Assembly (NCBI GenBank): GCA_029168955.1
Contig: JAPDOI010001707.1
Span: forward strand, 1-64,000
Origin: Aplectana chamaeleonis
Lineage: Eukaryota > Nematoda > Chromadorea > Rhabditida > Cosmocercidae
Reading direction: 5' to 3'
DNA length: 64,000 nt
Numbering within the stretch: position 1 is the first letter of the stretch; each line of letters starts with the position of its first letter. The position numbers and the translations under genes were made by a program. Under the pieces are notes generated by a model. The model was not told the DNA's origin, ran no database searches, and saw only the letters and a program-made list of their open reading frames with translations. Positions 13,744-23,505 of this stretch are shown here, piece by piece.

Positions 13744-14289
13744 AGGCATCGTTCACGATGGATTTCGTTTTTGAGATTTCTACATATAATTGAAGCTCTA
13801 CATCCCTATATAACAGCCACCTCGTAAAAACTGCGAAAAAATCACGGAAAACTATTTTTTGGGACCGAAATTGTCTCGATCGACTTTTGAGAAAGGAAGA
13901 GTCGATCGCCAGGAATTGCTGTGTTGACCCATGATCTCACGATCAAATGAAATTCATTCTTCTTCCAGGAGATTTGTGGGGAAGGACAGGTGAACTGATG
14001 TATGTGCAAAAGTCATCCTACACGTAATCGTAAAGTATATCTCATCAACTTCCCCTCAGTTGTACTGGATCAATTGTTGATCATTTACTTATACAATGGC
14101 TGACAGAAAATTGTGTCAGATGACTGACGGAGTGCCGGCCTCTTTTGACGGAATTTCGGGCATTCGGAGTCATATATCTTCACAATAAAGCGTTTTTGAC
14201 CCAGCAAACTCTCCCTACATGCTTAGATGGTTCCAGCCAATCATTCAAACCCATAAAACGGTGAGACGTTTTCAGCGCGTACGATGCCT
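13744..14289. mobile_element. Putative diverged TTAA-type MITE
   Basis: The left end TTAA + AGGCATCGTTCACGATGG resembles the termini of the TTAA-flanked family at 46329-46815 and 60464-60949. The right side ends in ACGATGCCTTTAG, which mirrors the left, but the flank reads TTAG rather than TTAA. Interior similarity to the other copies was not evident, so membership is tentative. Confidence 0.4.
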
Positions 14290-14555
14290 TTAGGACGGAG
14301 AAATCAATTTTTGAAAAGCGTGTCCCACCCACGTTTGAGCAGCCCGTTGCGACAATATTCGGCGGAGCTACGACCCCCCCCTCCCCGCCTGTTGACCAAG
14401 ATCTTAAAAAATTGGAGAATTTTCACGACCCCTCCTCGACATATAGACATCCTGTTTGTATTCAGCCCACCGAATAATCCCTGAATAGATATTTTTGACT
14501 GAAATCAGATTCTTCGCCCAAACTACCGTACACCCATCGTAACGTATACCGTCCT

Positions 14556-14725
14556 GGGGTGCGTTCCAAGAACATTCCCATGGCAAAACGCGTCCATGGA
14601 ATCGTAGCCACGGCCACATGGGAGCAATTTTCAGTTATAATTCGCATCCATGGAAAGCAAATTTGTCCATGGAGAGGTTGCTTTGCCTCCCAAAGCTTCT
14701 TGGGAACGTTCTTGGAACGCACCCC
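14556..14725. mobile_element. TIR MITE, 170 bp, perfect 18-bp ends
   Basis: GGGGTGCGTTCCAAGAAC at the left is exactly mirrored by GTTCTTGGAACGCACCCC at the right. Inner CCATGGA/TCCATGG pairs extend the symmetry. No open reading frame of note. The GGGGTGCG start is shared loosely with the larger element at 52771-53723. Confidence 0.82.
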
Positions 14726-14819
14726 TGACGGCCTCTGCCGACACAGCGGTTCCCGCGCTGCAATCTTACTATCACAGAGCTTCCTCATTTTTATAGCAAG
14801 TTATTTGGAGGAAATTCCT

Positions 14820-14950
14820 TCTACTCCGAAAATTTTACGACCCGCCGAAATTTTCAATTTTCTTCAAGAATTTTCCAAAAATTTTACGACCTGCTCCGTT
14901 ACGCCGAGTCGCAACCCTGCTCAACCCTAGGGGGTCGTAAAAAGTTTTGA
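14820..14950. repeat. Dispersed GGTCGTAAAATTTT repeat copy
   Basis: AAAATTTTACGACC occurs twice (14831, 14878) in one orientation and GGGGTCGTAAAAAG once (14930) in the other. They bracket CGCAACCCTGCTCAACCCT. This is the same box set as at 12541-13022. The following segment (about 14990-15035, GTCGCGTGTGAGAAGTGGGC) also matches 12790-12815, so the repeat extends past the boxes. Confidence 0.55.
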
Positions 14951-15070
14951 GGAAGAAAGGGAACTATCTCCAAGCCACTTAAAAGGCTAAAATGGGTAGT
15001 AATAGTCCGTCGCGTGTGAGAAGTGGGCATTTTCAGTTTTGGGGTTTTGTCAATTTTTTTGGTGCTATGT

Positions 15071-15240
15071 GGGAGGGGGGGCACTATGGCGCGATGGGCT
15101 TGGCCACGCCCATTTTACTGTGCCGCACTAAATTTGAGCACCTACCCGGGGTTTCCCTCCCTTGCCAAAATCAGGAGAATCATTGCGGCACGGAAAAATG
15201 GGCGTGGCCAAGTGCGATACAACAGTGCCCCCCCCTTCCC
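15071..15240. mobile_element. TIR MITE, copy 2 of a GGCACTATCGC family
   Basis: GGGAGGGGGGGCACTATGGC at the left mirrors the AACAGTGCCC + CCCCTTCCC end. The inner pair is TTGGCCACGCCCATTTTAC / AAAATGGGCGTGGCCAA. It shares order and inner boxes (GTGCCGC, GCGGCACGGAAAAATG) with the copy at 11586-11749. Confidence 0.78.
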
Positions 15241-15990
15241 ACATAGCACCATTTTTTTGTGATAGTGAAATTCAACATAAAAATAGAGCTACGTTACTTA
15301 CTGATAAGATTCGGGGTTTTTCTTAGATTTGTTTTGTATTTTTTCAGTCTCCACTGGAATCGTTCTAACTTTCCCATTAGAGGGACAATTTGAGGGCGAA
15401 AACGGGACGATCGTTGAAAAAAACCGGGACATTTTCTAAGCACCATAACTCGGATTAACGAAAACGAAGAAAAAAGTGTCGAATATAAAAAACAAAGCGA
15501 TCAAAAGTAAGATAAGCAACTCACACAAAAGGAGCGCTAGAATTTTGGAACATTGGCCTCCACATAATCGTCATCATGAGTGTAAAATGCCTGAAAAACC
15601 TATTGTTAAAAAAGTCTAATTCAGTTCTGGTAGAGAAGAAAACAATCTTTCACGGATGAAAAACTCAGGGGTTCATTTCAACCAATTGCTATGAAAGAGT
15701 GAGGCTTTAATAGAAAAAACACGTAATGAAACGGTATATAATGCTACCTAAAACACCAAACAAATCACAGAAAGCAAAGTTGAGAAGGAGAGAGAGAAGT
15801 TCAAACAGTTAATGGAGAATGAAATGTTATGAGAACTAAAAAAACAACTTTTCTAAACTAAAAGAAAATAAATTTCAGAATTTTCTGAAATCATAAGATT
15901 CCATTGCTACGAGGGGCGCTAAACTCGTCCACGGCGCATGGCTTGGGAGAAACTCGTCTACTTGAAAAATCTGTGCCTTCGAAATATCAC
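15241..15990. other. AT-rich stretch without a supported gene
   Basis: No exon-like frame, RNA gene or clear repeat structure was seen in this roughly 750-bp stretch. Confidence 0.5.
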
Positions 15991-16111
15991 TTAATTTCGA
16001 CAGTTTCCGCTCGTTTTTTCGCATTTTCATTCTTCCTAGTCGTATAAGCAGCCTCCATAGACCAATTTTATGCAGAAAACTCGAGGACGAAATTCATCGC
16101 GAACCCTGCCT
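15991..16111 (-). mobile_element. End of a TTAA-flanked MITE fused to LINE
   Basis: Read on the minus strand, TTAA at 16115-16112 is followed by AGGCAGGGTTCGCGATGAAT and then CGTCCTCGA. This matches the termini of the copies at 46329-46815 and 60464-60949. The CR1-like ORF2 stops being LINE-like exactly at this TTAA. The opposite MITE end and the LINE 3' part are not found to the left, so this is a truncated copy; its left border is uncertain. Confidence 0.6.
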
Positions 16112-17676
16112 TTAAGAATCTTCTCGAACAACCTACTGAAAATAGAGGTAATGCTTACTGGCCTAAAGTTTTCAGGGTTAGTATGAGGGGGATTTTTTGG
16201 AATAGAAGTTACAAAGGCTACACGCCATCTATCCGGAACCTCTGCTCGCATGAACGAAAGATTAAATATATATGTAAGCGGTCCAACTATGAGGTGGGCT
16301 ACATGTTCAATGAATTTCAAAGGCAAATGGTCTGGTGTGTCGGAAAATGAATTAGGCCAGCTAGAAAGGAACTTGTGAACATCCTCTGGATAAAACCAAA
16401 CAGAATCATCCATAGTATTTAATTCCTGGGCAGGATTCATAACGCCACTAGGCCCATCATCCTCGCAAAAAGACTTTTCAAAAACAGATGCGAAGATTTC
16501 CGACCTCTCTTTATCGTCTGTTATTATGGACGCATCAAACTCAATAGGCCCTAACCGGGGTTTGTCCCTCAATCTAGCATTCAACAGCCTATAGAACGCA
16601 TTTTTTTTACCTGATTCAATGATCCTCTTTTCAATATTTCTGTTGAATTTTTTCAATTGTTTGCCAAATCTGAAACATATAACCCTATACACCTCCCAAT
16701 CATTTGCTGCATTGGTAACTCTAGCCCAACTCCATGCCTGAGATTTTTTAAACGCCAAGCGCCGTAAATGCTCCGGAAGATGTCCCGCGCCCTTGGAAAC
16801 CTCTATGAGTGGTACAAAAAGATGAATGCAGTGCTGCAGAACAGAAATAAACATCTCGTACTTAGCATTAACCGAGTCAGCGCTGTTAAAAGCCCAGTAC
16901 CAATCAACACCATTCAAATACTCGAAGATTGCGGGAAAATTAGCATTTTTGAAGTCTCTTCTGAGGACTTTAAAATCACTCGCAGGTGTAGGAAAATTGA
17001 GCTCAAAATGAATTGTAGCATGATCACTAGATATCACGTGGTCACAAACTTTAATATTGTCCACAAGATCAGCATCATTAGTTAGCAGCAAATCGAGGAT
17101 ATTATGCCCATGGATTTTCGCCGTTACAAGTTGTGAAAAATTGTAGTCACGAAACAACCCAAGCAGGTCAAAAATATTAGCTCCAGTGAGGTTAGGCTCA
17201 TTAGGTTGGGCCCAGTTAACGCTAGGAAGGTTAAAATCGCCTGTAATAATACAGGGATGGTTGCAAGATACAAGATCACTAAGTGTTTCAATCAATAGAC
17301 CAAACGACGCTGAGGTGCATGAAGGAGTCCTATAAACCAAAATCATACGAATAACCCTCTCACCAGAGCTGATATCAACACAGATGAATTCATAACTATC
17401 AGGAACCGAGTTAATGACAATGAGCCTGGGAAAAAGAGCCTTTTTAACTAAAAGTGCCACACCGTTACCTCTTTTATGCTTTCGATCACATCTGAGCAGG
17501 TCATAAATGTCAGACCACTCACCTAGCAAGGAGGCGTCCGTTATCATGTGCGTGAGCCACGTTTCAGTGAGGGCAATAACACTGAACTGGCGTTCTTTTA
17601 TAAGAAAACCAAGAAATCCCATATTTTTGGGGAGAGAACGTATATTTGTTGAAATGCAAATTGTACCAACACCCAA
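16036..17676 (-). pseudogene. CR1-like LINE ORF2, truncated in the reverse transcriptase
   Basis: A 546-codon open frame. The N-terminal 220 or so residues form an exonuclease/endonuclease/phosphatase-type target-site endonuclease: NIRSL start, catalytic ALTETWL, GDFNLPSVNW and SDHATIHFE. A linker follows, then the first reverse transcriptase blocks (VTSIPKN, FRPVSITSIFSRLFEKIL). The catalytic palm with its Asp-Asp box is absent. The last 20 or so residues, from KGRVRDEF onward, are read from a TTAA MITE end rather than from the LINE. It lies 101 bp downstream of ORF1 on the same strand. A CR1 3' part is found separately at 58030-58705 on the other strand. It cannot encode an active retrotransposase. 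Confidence 0.85.
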
Positions 17677-19243
17677 TGAACCCGAAGAATTAGGTTGTTC
17701 AAAGTTAGAATGGGGATGAGAGCCAGTTTCAAATACATCAAAAAATTCAGAGCTTTGATCAGACGTCCGAGGAATTTCTATTCTTTTAAAGATGGACTAC
17801 TATTCCCCGAAACAACATGAATTGACATATCTGAGTCAAGAGATGGCGATTGTTCACTAGCAATAACGACAGGCTGAAGATTTCCCAAACTAAAGTGGCG
17901 AGCTTGGGATACATGAGCAATATTGGGAGTACAATTATCGACAGTAGGATTTGAAATTGGATGAGTACAATTATCCGCGATATAATTCAAAAGACGAGGA
18001 GGACAATTACTAACAATAGTATTAGAAACAGGTTGAGGAACTCCTGAGAATGTGGGCGGCTCCACGGTGACATGGGTTACATTATTGACAGAAGTATGAT
18101 GAAGAGGAATAGAAGCCTGCCCCGTACCTACCCCAGGGTGCCGGGGCCTGCCCCTCTCACTTTTAGGTAGGGAGGGACGAATAAATGTGCCCCCAAAGGG
18201 CGAGTCCTTAAGTTTTGGGGCGCATTTAATGGCCAAATCCCTGAAGTAGGATGACGGCAGTATAACTTTCAAAAGACGCGGCCTATAATAAAGAGGGCGA
18301 CCTAAGCGATATACATTTATAGGTGTACAAGGAATGTCTAAAAAATCAAAAAGGCGTTTCATACAATCATAATCATGATCAACACGGGCAGAGGCAGTCT
18401 GATGCACTTTTTCTGGAACCCCAGCAACTACGATTGAACGAGACATTTCCTTCATTTCACAAACTGAGAGGTCTGAGTCAGAAACAACTGAGGAGGAGGT
18501 TAAGGTTTGAGTGCTTACAGAATTAAAATTTTTTGATGGAGTGGTGGTGGTAAGATTCGCAGAGCGCAAAGTATTAATCTCATCACGAAGAAGTGCGATT
18601 TCCTCCAAATGATGACAATTATCCGTTAACACTGATTCCATCTTCTGCCTAGATGCTGAGCACGCCTCGAGAATGGTTTTTACAAATGGAGGCAAAGTGT
18701 CATGCATCTCCAACTGCTCCACAGCTTCAGCGAGTGCATCGTTATCCATGTTCGGTGAGCCGGGATCGATGAGCGGGCGCTTCTTACCCCTGAATTTCGA
18801 AACAGCAGAAAGCAGGGACGCCATGATAATCGAGACAGTAATTAAACCTTTGCAGGTGGCAATGTAGAAAACGATTAAGTTAGCCCCTGCCACTAGAGTG
18901 CTGCGCATTGGATGATGAAGACGAAACACGAGACGACGGAATACGAGTCTTGATCTGATGAATGACGTGTGAACTCGGATGGGAATATCAGTCGAATCGA
19001 TGTATGAAGCAGTATATCCAAAGCAGGTGGGAGGGTGGGGATAGGAGTGAGACGAAATACGAATAAAACCCAGGTTGAAGTAACAGCAGAATCGTTGTCG
19101 TGAAGAAATATGTATATCCGTGGAGGTGGGTAGGGTAGAGGAAGACGTGTATCGATTATTGATTCTGCTTGGATGGCTGGGGTTGGGGCTGGAGTGAGGG
19201 AGACGAACCAGCACCGCCGCTCGGTGCCAATGCAACGAGCGAA
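16112..19243 (-). mobile_element. CR1-like LINE inserted in an older LINE
   Basis: 5' leader (about 19243-18825), ORF1 and partial ORF2 lie in order on the minus strand. The 5' border is placed where the reverse transcriptase frame of the host LINE (PIPKPGKPEDKATSHRPI, ending near 19244) abruptly stops. Unlike the usual LINE decay, the 5' end is present and the 3' half is missing; the break coincides with the TTAA MITE end at 16112. Confidence 0.7.
17778..18824 (-). CDS. CR1-like LINE ORF1 protein
   Basis: The Met at 18824 was chosen because coding character begins there; the open frame extends upstream but reads LINE 5' leader and, before that, a different element. The product is 348 residues. 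An N-terminal basic stretch is followed by a coiled-coil-prone region (about residues 45-95, with MESVLTDNCHHLEEIALLRDEI-type heptads). Residues of about 120-230 form a compact domain (SIVVAGVPEK, YRLGRPLYYRPRLLKVIL) resembling the RRM-like nucleic-acid-binding part of LINE ORF1 proteins. The tail is Pro/Ser/Thr/Asn-rich. The expected role is RNA binding and chaperone activity in the retrotransposon RNP. The frame is intact, but the partner ORF2 at 16036-17676 is not. Confidence 0.7.
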   Translation of the reverse strand: MASLLSAVSKFRGKKRPLIDPGSPNMDNDALAEAVEQLEMHDTLPPFVKTILEACSASRQKMESVLTDNCHHLEEIALLRDEINTLRSANLTTTTPSKNFNSVSTQTLTSSSVVSDSDLSVCEMKEMSRSIVVAGVPEKVHQTASARVDHDYDCMKRLFDFLDIPCTPINVYRLGRPLYYRPRLLKVILPSSYFRDLAIKCAPKLKDSPFGGTFIRPSLPKSERGRPRHPGVGTGQASIPLHHTSVNNVTHVTVEPPTFSGVPQPVSNTIVSNCPPRLLNYIADNCTHPISNPTVDNCTPNIAHVSQARHFSLGNLQPVVIASEQSPSLDSDMSIHVVSGNSSPSLKE

Positions 19244-21110
19244 TGTGAATGGGTCGATGAGACGTCGCCTTGTCCTCAGGCTTTCCTGGCTTCGGGATCG
19301 GACTTGCTTCCACCTCGCGGGAATCACACCACTACTGAATGACGAATAGACAAGATCGCTGGGCAACTCGAGGCTGGTCCGGTAGATGCTTCAAATGGAT
19401 AGCTGAAATGCCGTCGGGTTCCTCAGCCCTGGAGTTCTTCAATGATTCGATGAGGGCAGACACAGCTGAAGCAGTTATCGCAGGTGTATCGTGACGACTG
19501 AGTTTCCTCATGGACCGGAGAGTACGTCTGTGAGAACGATCACGGCGCGACGTCGCCGAGGCAAAGAGCTTTCCAAGCCGACAGGCAGCACCATATCCAG
19601 ACTCGAATCTACCCGAAGGGAACTCTAGCATGTTTCGGTCCGTTGATATTGTCTTTCCTGAAAGCTCCTTCAGAACACTCCTTGTTTTCTTGGCGTCAGT
19701 CTTGAAGTTTATGGACTCAGTGAACTCTTGCCATCGCTCTTGCTTGTGCATGTTGAGCAAGTTAGTGATCTCGTCAGACAGTTGCTGAATGCTCGAGTCA
19801 GCAGGATCATTTCGTCGCTTCTCATCCCGTAGTTCGATCAGTTCCAGAACTTCCTTCGGAACATTAGGGTGAAACGTTCTCACACGTCCTGTCGGAATGG
19901 CTGCTCTAGAGGCCTTGCATATGGCATCAACGACGAACTTCTCTTTCTCATGTACAGAGCCGGTGAGCGGATAGTTGGCTACCCGGCTGAGTTACACCTC
20001 CTTAAACAGGACCCAATTAGCCTTACGATAATTTGTGTACAATTTGCTACGTGAGCCTGAGAAGGGTGCGAGATGACTATTAAGAGACAAATCTAGTGAT
20101 GCGCATATTGGTACATGATCACTGGCCATGACAACAGCAGTGGACCAGTTACAACATAGAGCGAGAGAGGAGGAGACAAATGTGACATCTGGCGGAGAGG
20201 GCCTGCCTGTGCTCGGAAGGCGAGTAGGAGCGTCCTCATTAATAGCAACAAGATCACAATCATCCGCAAACTGCTCAAGTAGTTCGCCTCTATCATCGGG
20301 CCCTAGAGAGGAGAACCAGGACGATGCGTGTGCATTAAAATCACTATCCAGAATAACTGAGGACGATGGGAGGGAAGAGTGTACAGTAAGCAAAAATGGT
20401 GTAGGATCAAACGAATTGGGACAAGAGGTGGTTGGGGGAATATAAACATTAACAACATCTAATGGGAAACTTTGCAATACAATATGGACACCAATACACT
20501 CAACTACATTATCAGCGGGGAGCGCAATGAGGTGTGAGGGAATAGAAGATTCCACGAAAGTAGAGAAGCCACCACCATGAGAAGTACGGGGGAGGTGGTA
20601 AGGCGGGGGAGGGAAGAGGGCGCGCTAAGTTTTGTTTCCTGCAAGAGGGTGACATCAGGATGAAAGCGTTAAACGTACAATGTCAGTTCAACAAGTTGGG
20701 CACGCAGGCCGTTAATGTTAAGTTGAAAAATGCCCAGACTATGAAGAGGAACACTAGGGGGAGAGTTAGAGCAAGAAATACAACAAAAAGCATGAGTGTA
20801 GTCGTTATAGCTGGTTAACCCCGAACATTTGACGTGTACCCAGCCAAGGCAACCACCGCACTGAACGCTTGCATGTTGAGCCGATAATCCACAATGACCA
20901 CAGGGATATCGCGGAGTCTTGCTGCGTGGCTCTGGGTTCCTCTCAATGCCAGCTCGTAGTAGTAGAATACGAAGGAGTGCGGCAGCCAGCCATTCGCACT
21001 CCCATACAGAAAAAAACTCCTCGTGGAGTTGTTGATGCCCGTTTGATGAGTCTCCTTGATCTTGGTAGTCGACTCCACAGATCCACCACACGTAGGTTGA
21101 GCATCTCGGA
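19244..21110 (-). pseudogene. LINE A: PHD-like finger, endonuclease, start of RT
   Basis: Minus-strand order is as follows. A PHD-like zinc finger lies at about 20950-20770 (CGHCGLSAQHASVQCGGCLG, then HVKC and CCISC). The endonuclease starts at about 20720 (FQLNINGLRAQL), with TLLQETKL, an FNAHASSW motif and MASDHVPI up to about 20090. A linker follows (WQEFTESINFKTDAKKT). Finally the opening of reverse transcriptase (EPDGISAIHLKHLP, VIPARWKQ, PIPKPGKPEDKATSHRPI) reaches about 19244. Frame changes near 20660, 19985 and 19350 break it. The C-terminal half of this family is seen at 27286-28402 and 54587-55506, where the RT YADD box and a terminal Cys/His knuckle ([17 protein letters not shown]) are preserved. 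Confidence 0.8.
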
Positions 21111-21440
21111 TCCCATCTACCGGTTTCAACAGGGAAAAGCGTTGCCGTCTACGTACTCTGCCGTGAAATCGACAATCGTGTGAAAACAGGGGTAATTAAA
21201 TAAGACACAAAGCAAGAGATTCAAGTCGCCACAGAATAAAACACGTTTTAGTAAGTTGGCCCACACAACTCAAGCCACAGCCACTCATACTGGATGATTT
21301 TTTTATTAGAAAATTCCTTTCCGTGTTTTGCTCTTCTGTATGCTTGTTCTTCTTCCCTATGAGGGCTGGTGTCGATAAACTATAATCAAAATGCTGCGTA
21401 CAGCTGTTAGACTCTAAAACCCTCATTGCAAAAATTTCAC

Positions 21441-21513
21441 CTGCAGAGGGGATCGAACCCGGGAGACTCCGGATGGTAGGTCGCCGCCTTGAACCATCGG
21501 GCCAAGTGGGCTC
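21441..21513 (-). repeat. tRNA-derived sequence (pol III promoter-like)
   Basis: On the minus strand a box-A-like TGGCCCGATGGTTCAAGG is followed, at tRNA spacing, by a box-B match GGTTCGATCCC with a partial CCGGG T-stem. The acceptor ends do not pair, so it is not a functional tRNA. It may be a tRNA pseudogene or the head of a SINE. Confidence 0.45.
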
Positions 21514-21834
21514 GGTGATGTTGTTGCAATGATAGAGATATGGCACTCGCCAATATCTCGCCGTTTCGGCCTCATTTCAAAAAATGGCTCATAACTTTTT
21601 TTTCCCACTACAACTCGGGCAAATAGTAGGGTGTTCTTACGATTACACTGAGGGTATTCTAGCAGAAAAACATGGATGTATGGGCAGTTCCGGCAAACGG
21701 GTCTGGTCATTCTTTTGTAAAGAGAAAGATGGTAACATTGCTCAGATTTCAGACGCTTGAGCCCTACTACTGAACGAGATTCCGTCGTCTGGCAGTTTTA
21801 GTAATCAAGTACAAACTGTACAGAAATCCAGCCT

Positions 21835-21950
21835 TGGGGGGGGGTTGTCGTAAAATTTTGGAATTGGGAAAAAAGCTTGATGATGGGGTGGGAATCGCTC
21901 TGATTTGGAAAAATTGCGCAACGCGCCGCTTGACCCTGGGTGTGGAGAGA
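21835..21950. repeat. Dispersed GGTCGTAAAATTTT repeat copy
   Basis: A G-run followed by GTTGTCGTAAAATTTTGGAA at about 21838-21862, then GCGCAACGCGCCGCTTGACC at about 21917. The boxes and order are the same as at 12541-13022. Borders unclear. Confidence 0.45.
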
Positions 21951-22149
21951 CCTTCTCCGATTGGTCTACAGTGGGAATAACCCCGCCCAGTATCAATTTT
22001 TGCCCAATACTGGCGATTGAGTTTCTGGCTGTATGGTGGAGGATGCCGGGTATTCGATCTCAAAACAAATCATTTTCTAGTCTGATATCCACTGGATATG
22101 TATTAAAAGCGCGTCTATCTTCGCAGATCCCATCACTTTATCACTTCAG

Positions 22150-22507
22150 TGGCCGAATGCAATTTGATTCTCGATTCTGGTAGCGAGTCGACAACAAGAA
22201 ATTGGATCTTGAAAAGTCTGGAGGACGAAAAACTTGTTGGTCGCACTTTGAAAACGGTGGGGGATCTCTACAGTGGAATTCAATATGGAAGATATGGAAA
22301 TTGGACCAAAGAGGAGGTACGATGAATTCCTTTTTGTTTTTTTTTCTGTTTGGCGTTGAGTGTATAGTTGCCATAAGTGAGCTGTTGTTGCAGTTAGATG
22401 CATTCGTTCGGCAAGCCCGTGCGTTGTTTCCCCATGCTCAAGCGTTTGGTGGAGGATCGTCTCCAGTGATGACCTCTGTGGAAAGCGAGCAGACGTGTGC
22501 CTCTTGA
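22150..22507 (+). CDS. Unrecognised gene, last two exons
   Basis: Exon 22150-22316 follows the acceptor TTATCACTTCAG and ends at GAGGAG|GTACGA. Exon 22394-22507 follows TGTTGTTGCAG and ends in TGA. The phases fit (2-nt carry-in, then phase 0), giving 55 + 37 codons. The joined peptide is amphipathic and non-repetitive: NWILKSLEDEKLVGRTLK, DLYSGIQYGRYGNWTKEE | LDAFVRQARALFPHAQ, then a Gly/Ser-rich tail. I do not recognise the family. Earlier exons were not identified; the region to the left is repeat-rich. It lies 1.0 kb upstream of the kinase gene on the same strand and could belong to the same gene cluster. The main evidence is splice-site quality, phase agreement and natural composition; a chance pair is possible. 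Confidence 0.5.
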
Positions 22508-23505
22508 TTTGCTCATAGTTTCTCACCTCCAGTGTACTCGGTGTAGCGTTTGTCCCATCTGTTTCAACATTTGTGTGGAGCTTTCTTTCTTTTGATGCTT
22601 ATTTAACGATGATTTTTATGCGCTGGGTTTTAGACCACAATGCCTTGGAGTGCCGTGTGGTCTGACCATTTGTTATGGTAGTCGTTTTCTCATTATGTTC
22701 TCGATTGTTTTTATTTTGTTTGTTTTTTGTTATTCATCCAGTGTCGCTCGGTCAAAAACCTGGGGCGCAGTGGTGAAGGTTTTTATCTATTCAAGAGAAA
22801 GATGCAAACATAGGAAATTATAAATTTATACTCGATCTGTTATTTTTCTGCGCTATGCTGCCTGCTTTAATGAAGCGGGTGGATATTTCGAAGAACATCG
22901 CTCAAGTGTTTCGGTCGTTAGCGCGTTCTTCCCCAAGCACGTTTCGACTGATTCGCGTTATTATACCGTTTTGGTAGCCGGAATCAATCGAGCATCAGCT
23001 TGCAGTGTTTCCGGTTAACACCTCCAGGATAGTCATCTAGGTCGTCGTTGTTACTTATTGTGATTAGATGTCCAGTCGTTAAGCATTTGCTTGTTCTTTT
23101 CAATTGCTACAAAGTTATATATGAAGCTGCCTGTTCATCGAGTAGGCGTCCTACGCATCTCTATCGTAACTTAACTGGTTGTATTACATAGAGGATTATT
23201 TCATGTTCACGATGAAAATCGCCTTAGGGTCCATAAGAAATGAGCGCAGTCGTAGAGAAGATGCTGGGAAAGGGGTGAAAACTGAAAATTATTTGAGCGC
23301 TTAGTTTAAAAATCTCGATTGATGTGAGCCCTTCCGAATGAAATATAATTTCAAAGGTTCCGGGCATTGTCGCTGCGCGCGTTCGAAGTTCGAAATCGTA
23401 TTCCATTTTCACTTTTTTGCAGAGGTCTTTCCAGCGGACATCCATCCTTGCGAAAATCGCGAAGAGGGTTCCACCTAAACAGCGCGTTTAGGGGTAGATC
23501 TCTTC
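22508..23505. other. Intergenic, possible trans-splice acceptor near 23422
   Basis: No coding signal was seen. A pyrimidine-rich acceptor (ACTTTTTTGCAG, ending at 23422) lies 83 bp before the kinase ATG. It could accept a spliced leader, as is usual for nematode genes; this is inference from position only. Nothing else notable. Confidence 0.35.

Noticed and set aside
18825..19313. N-terminal 163 residues of the long frame at 17778-19313 as part of ORF1
   Set aside because: The first 20 or so residues are reverse transcriptase of the host LINE (PIPKPGKPEDK), and the rest is low-complexity 5' leader; the real ORF1 Met is at 18824.
21441..21513. Functional tRNA gene
   Set aside because: The A and B boxes are present but the acceptor stem does not pair, and the anticodon arm is unclear.
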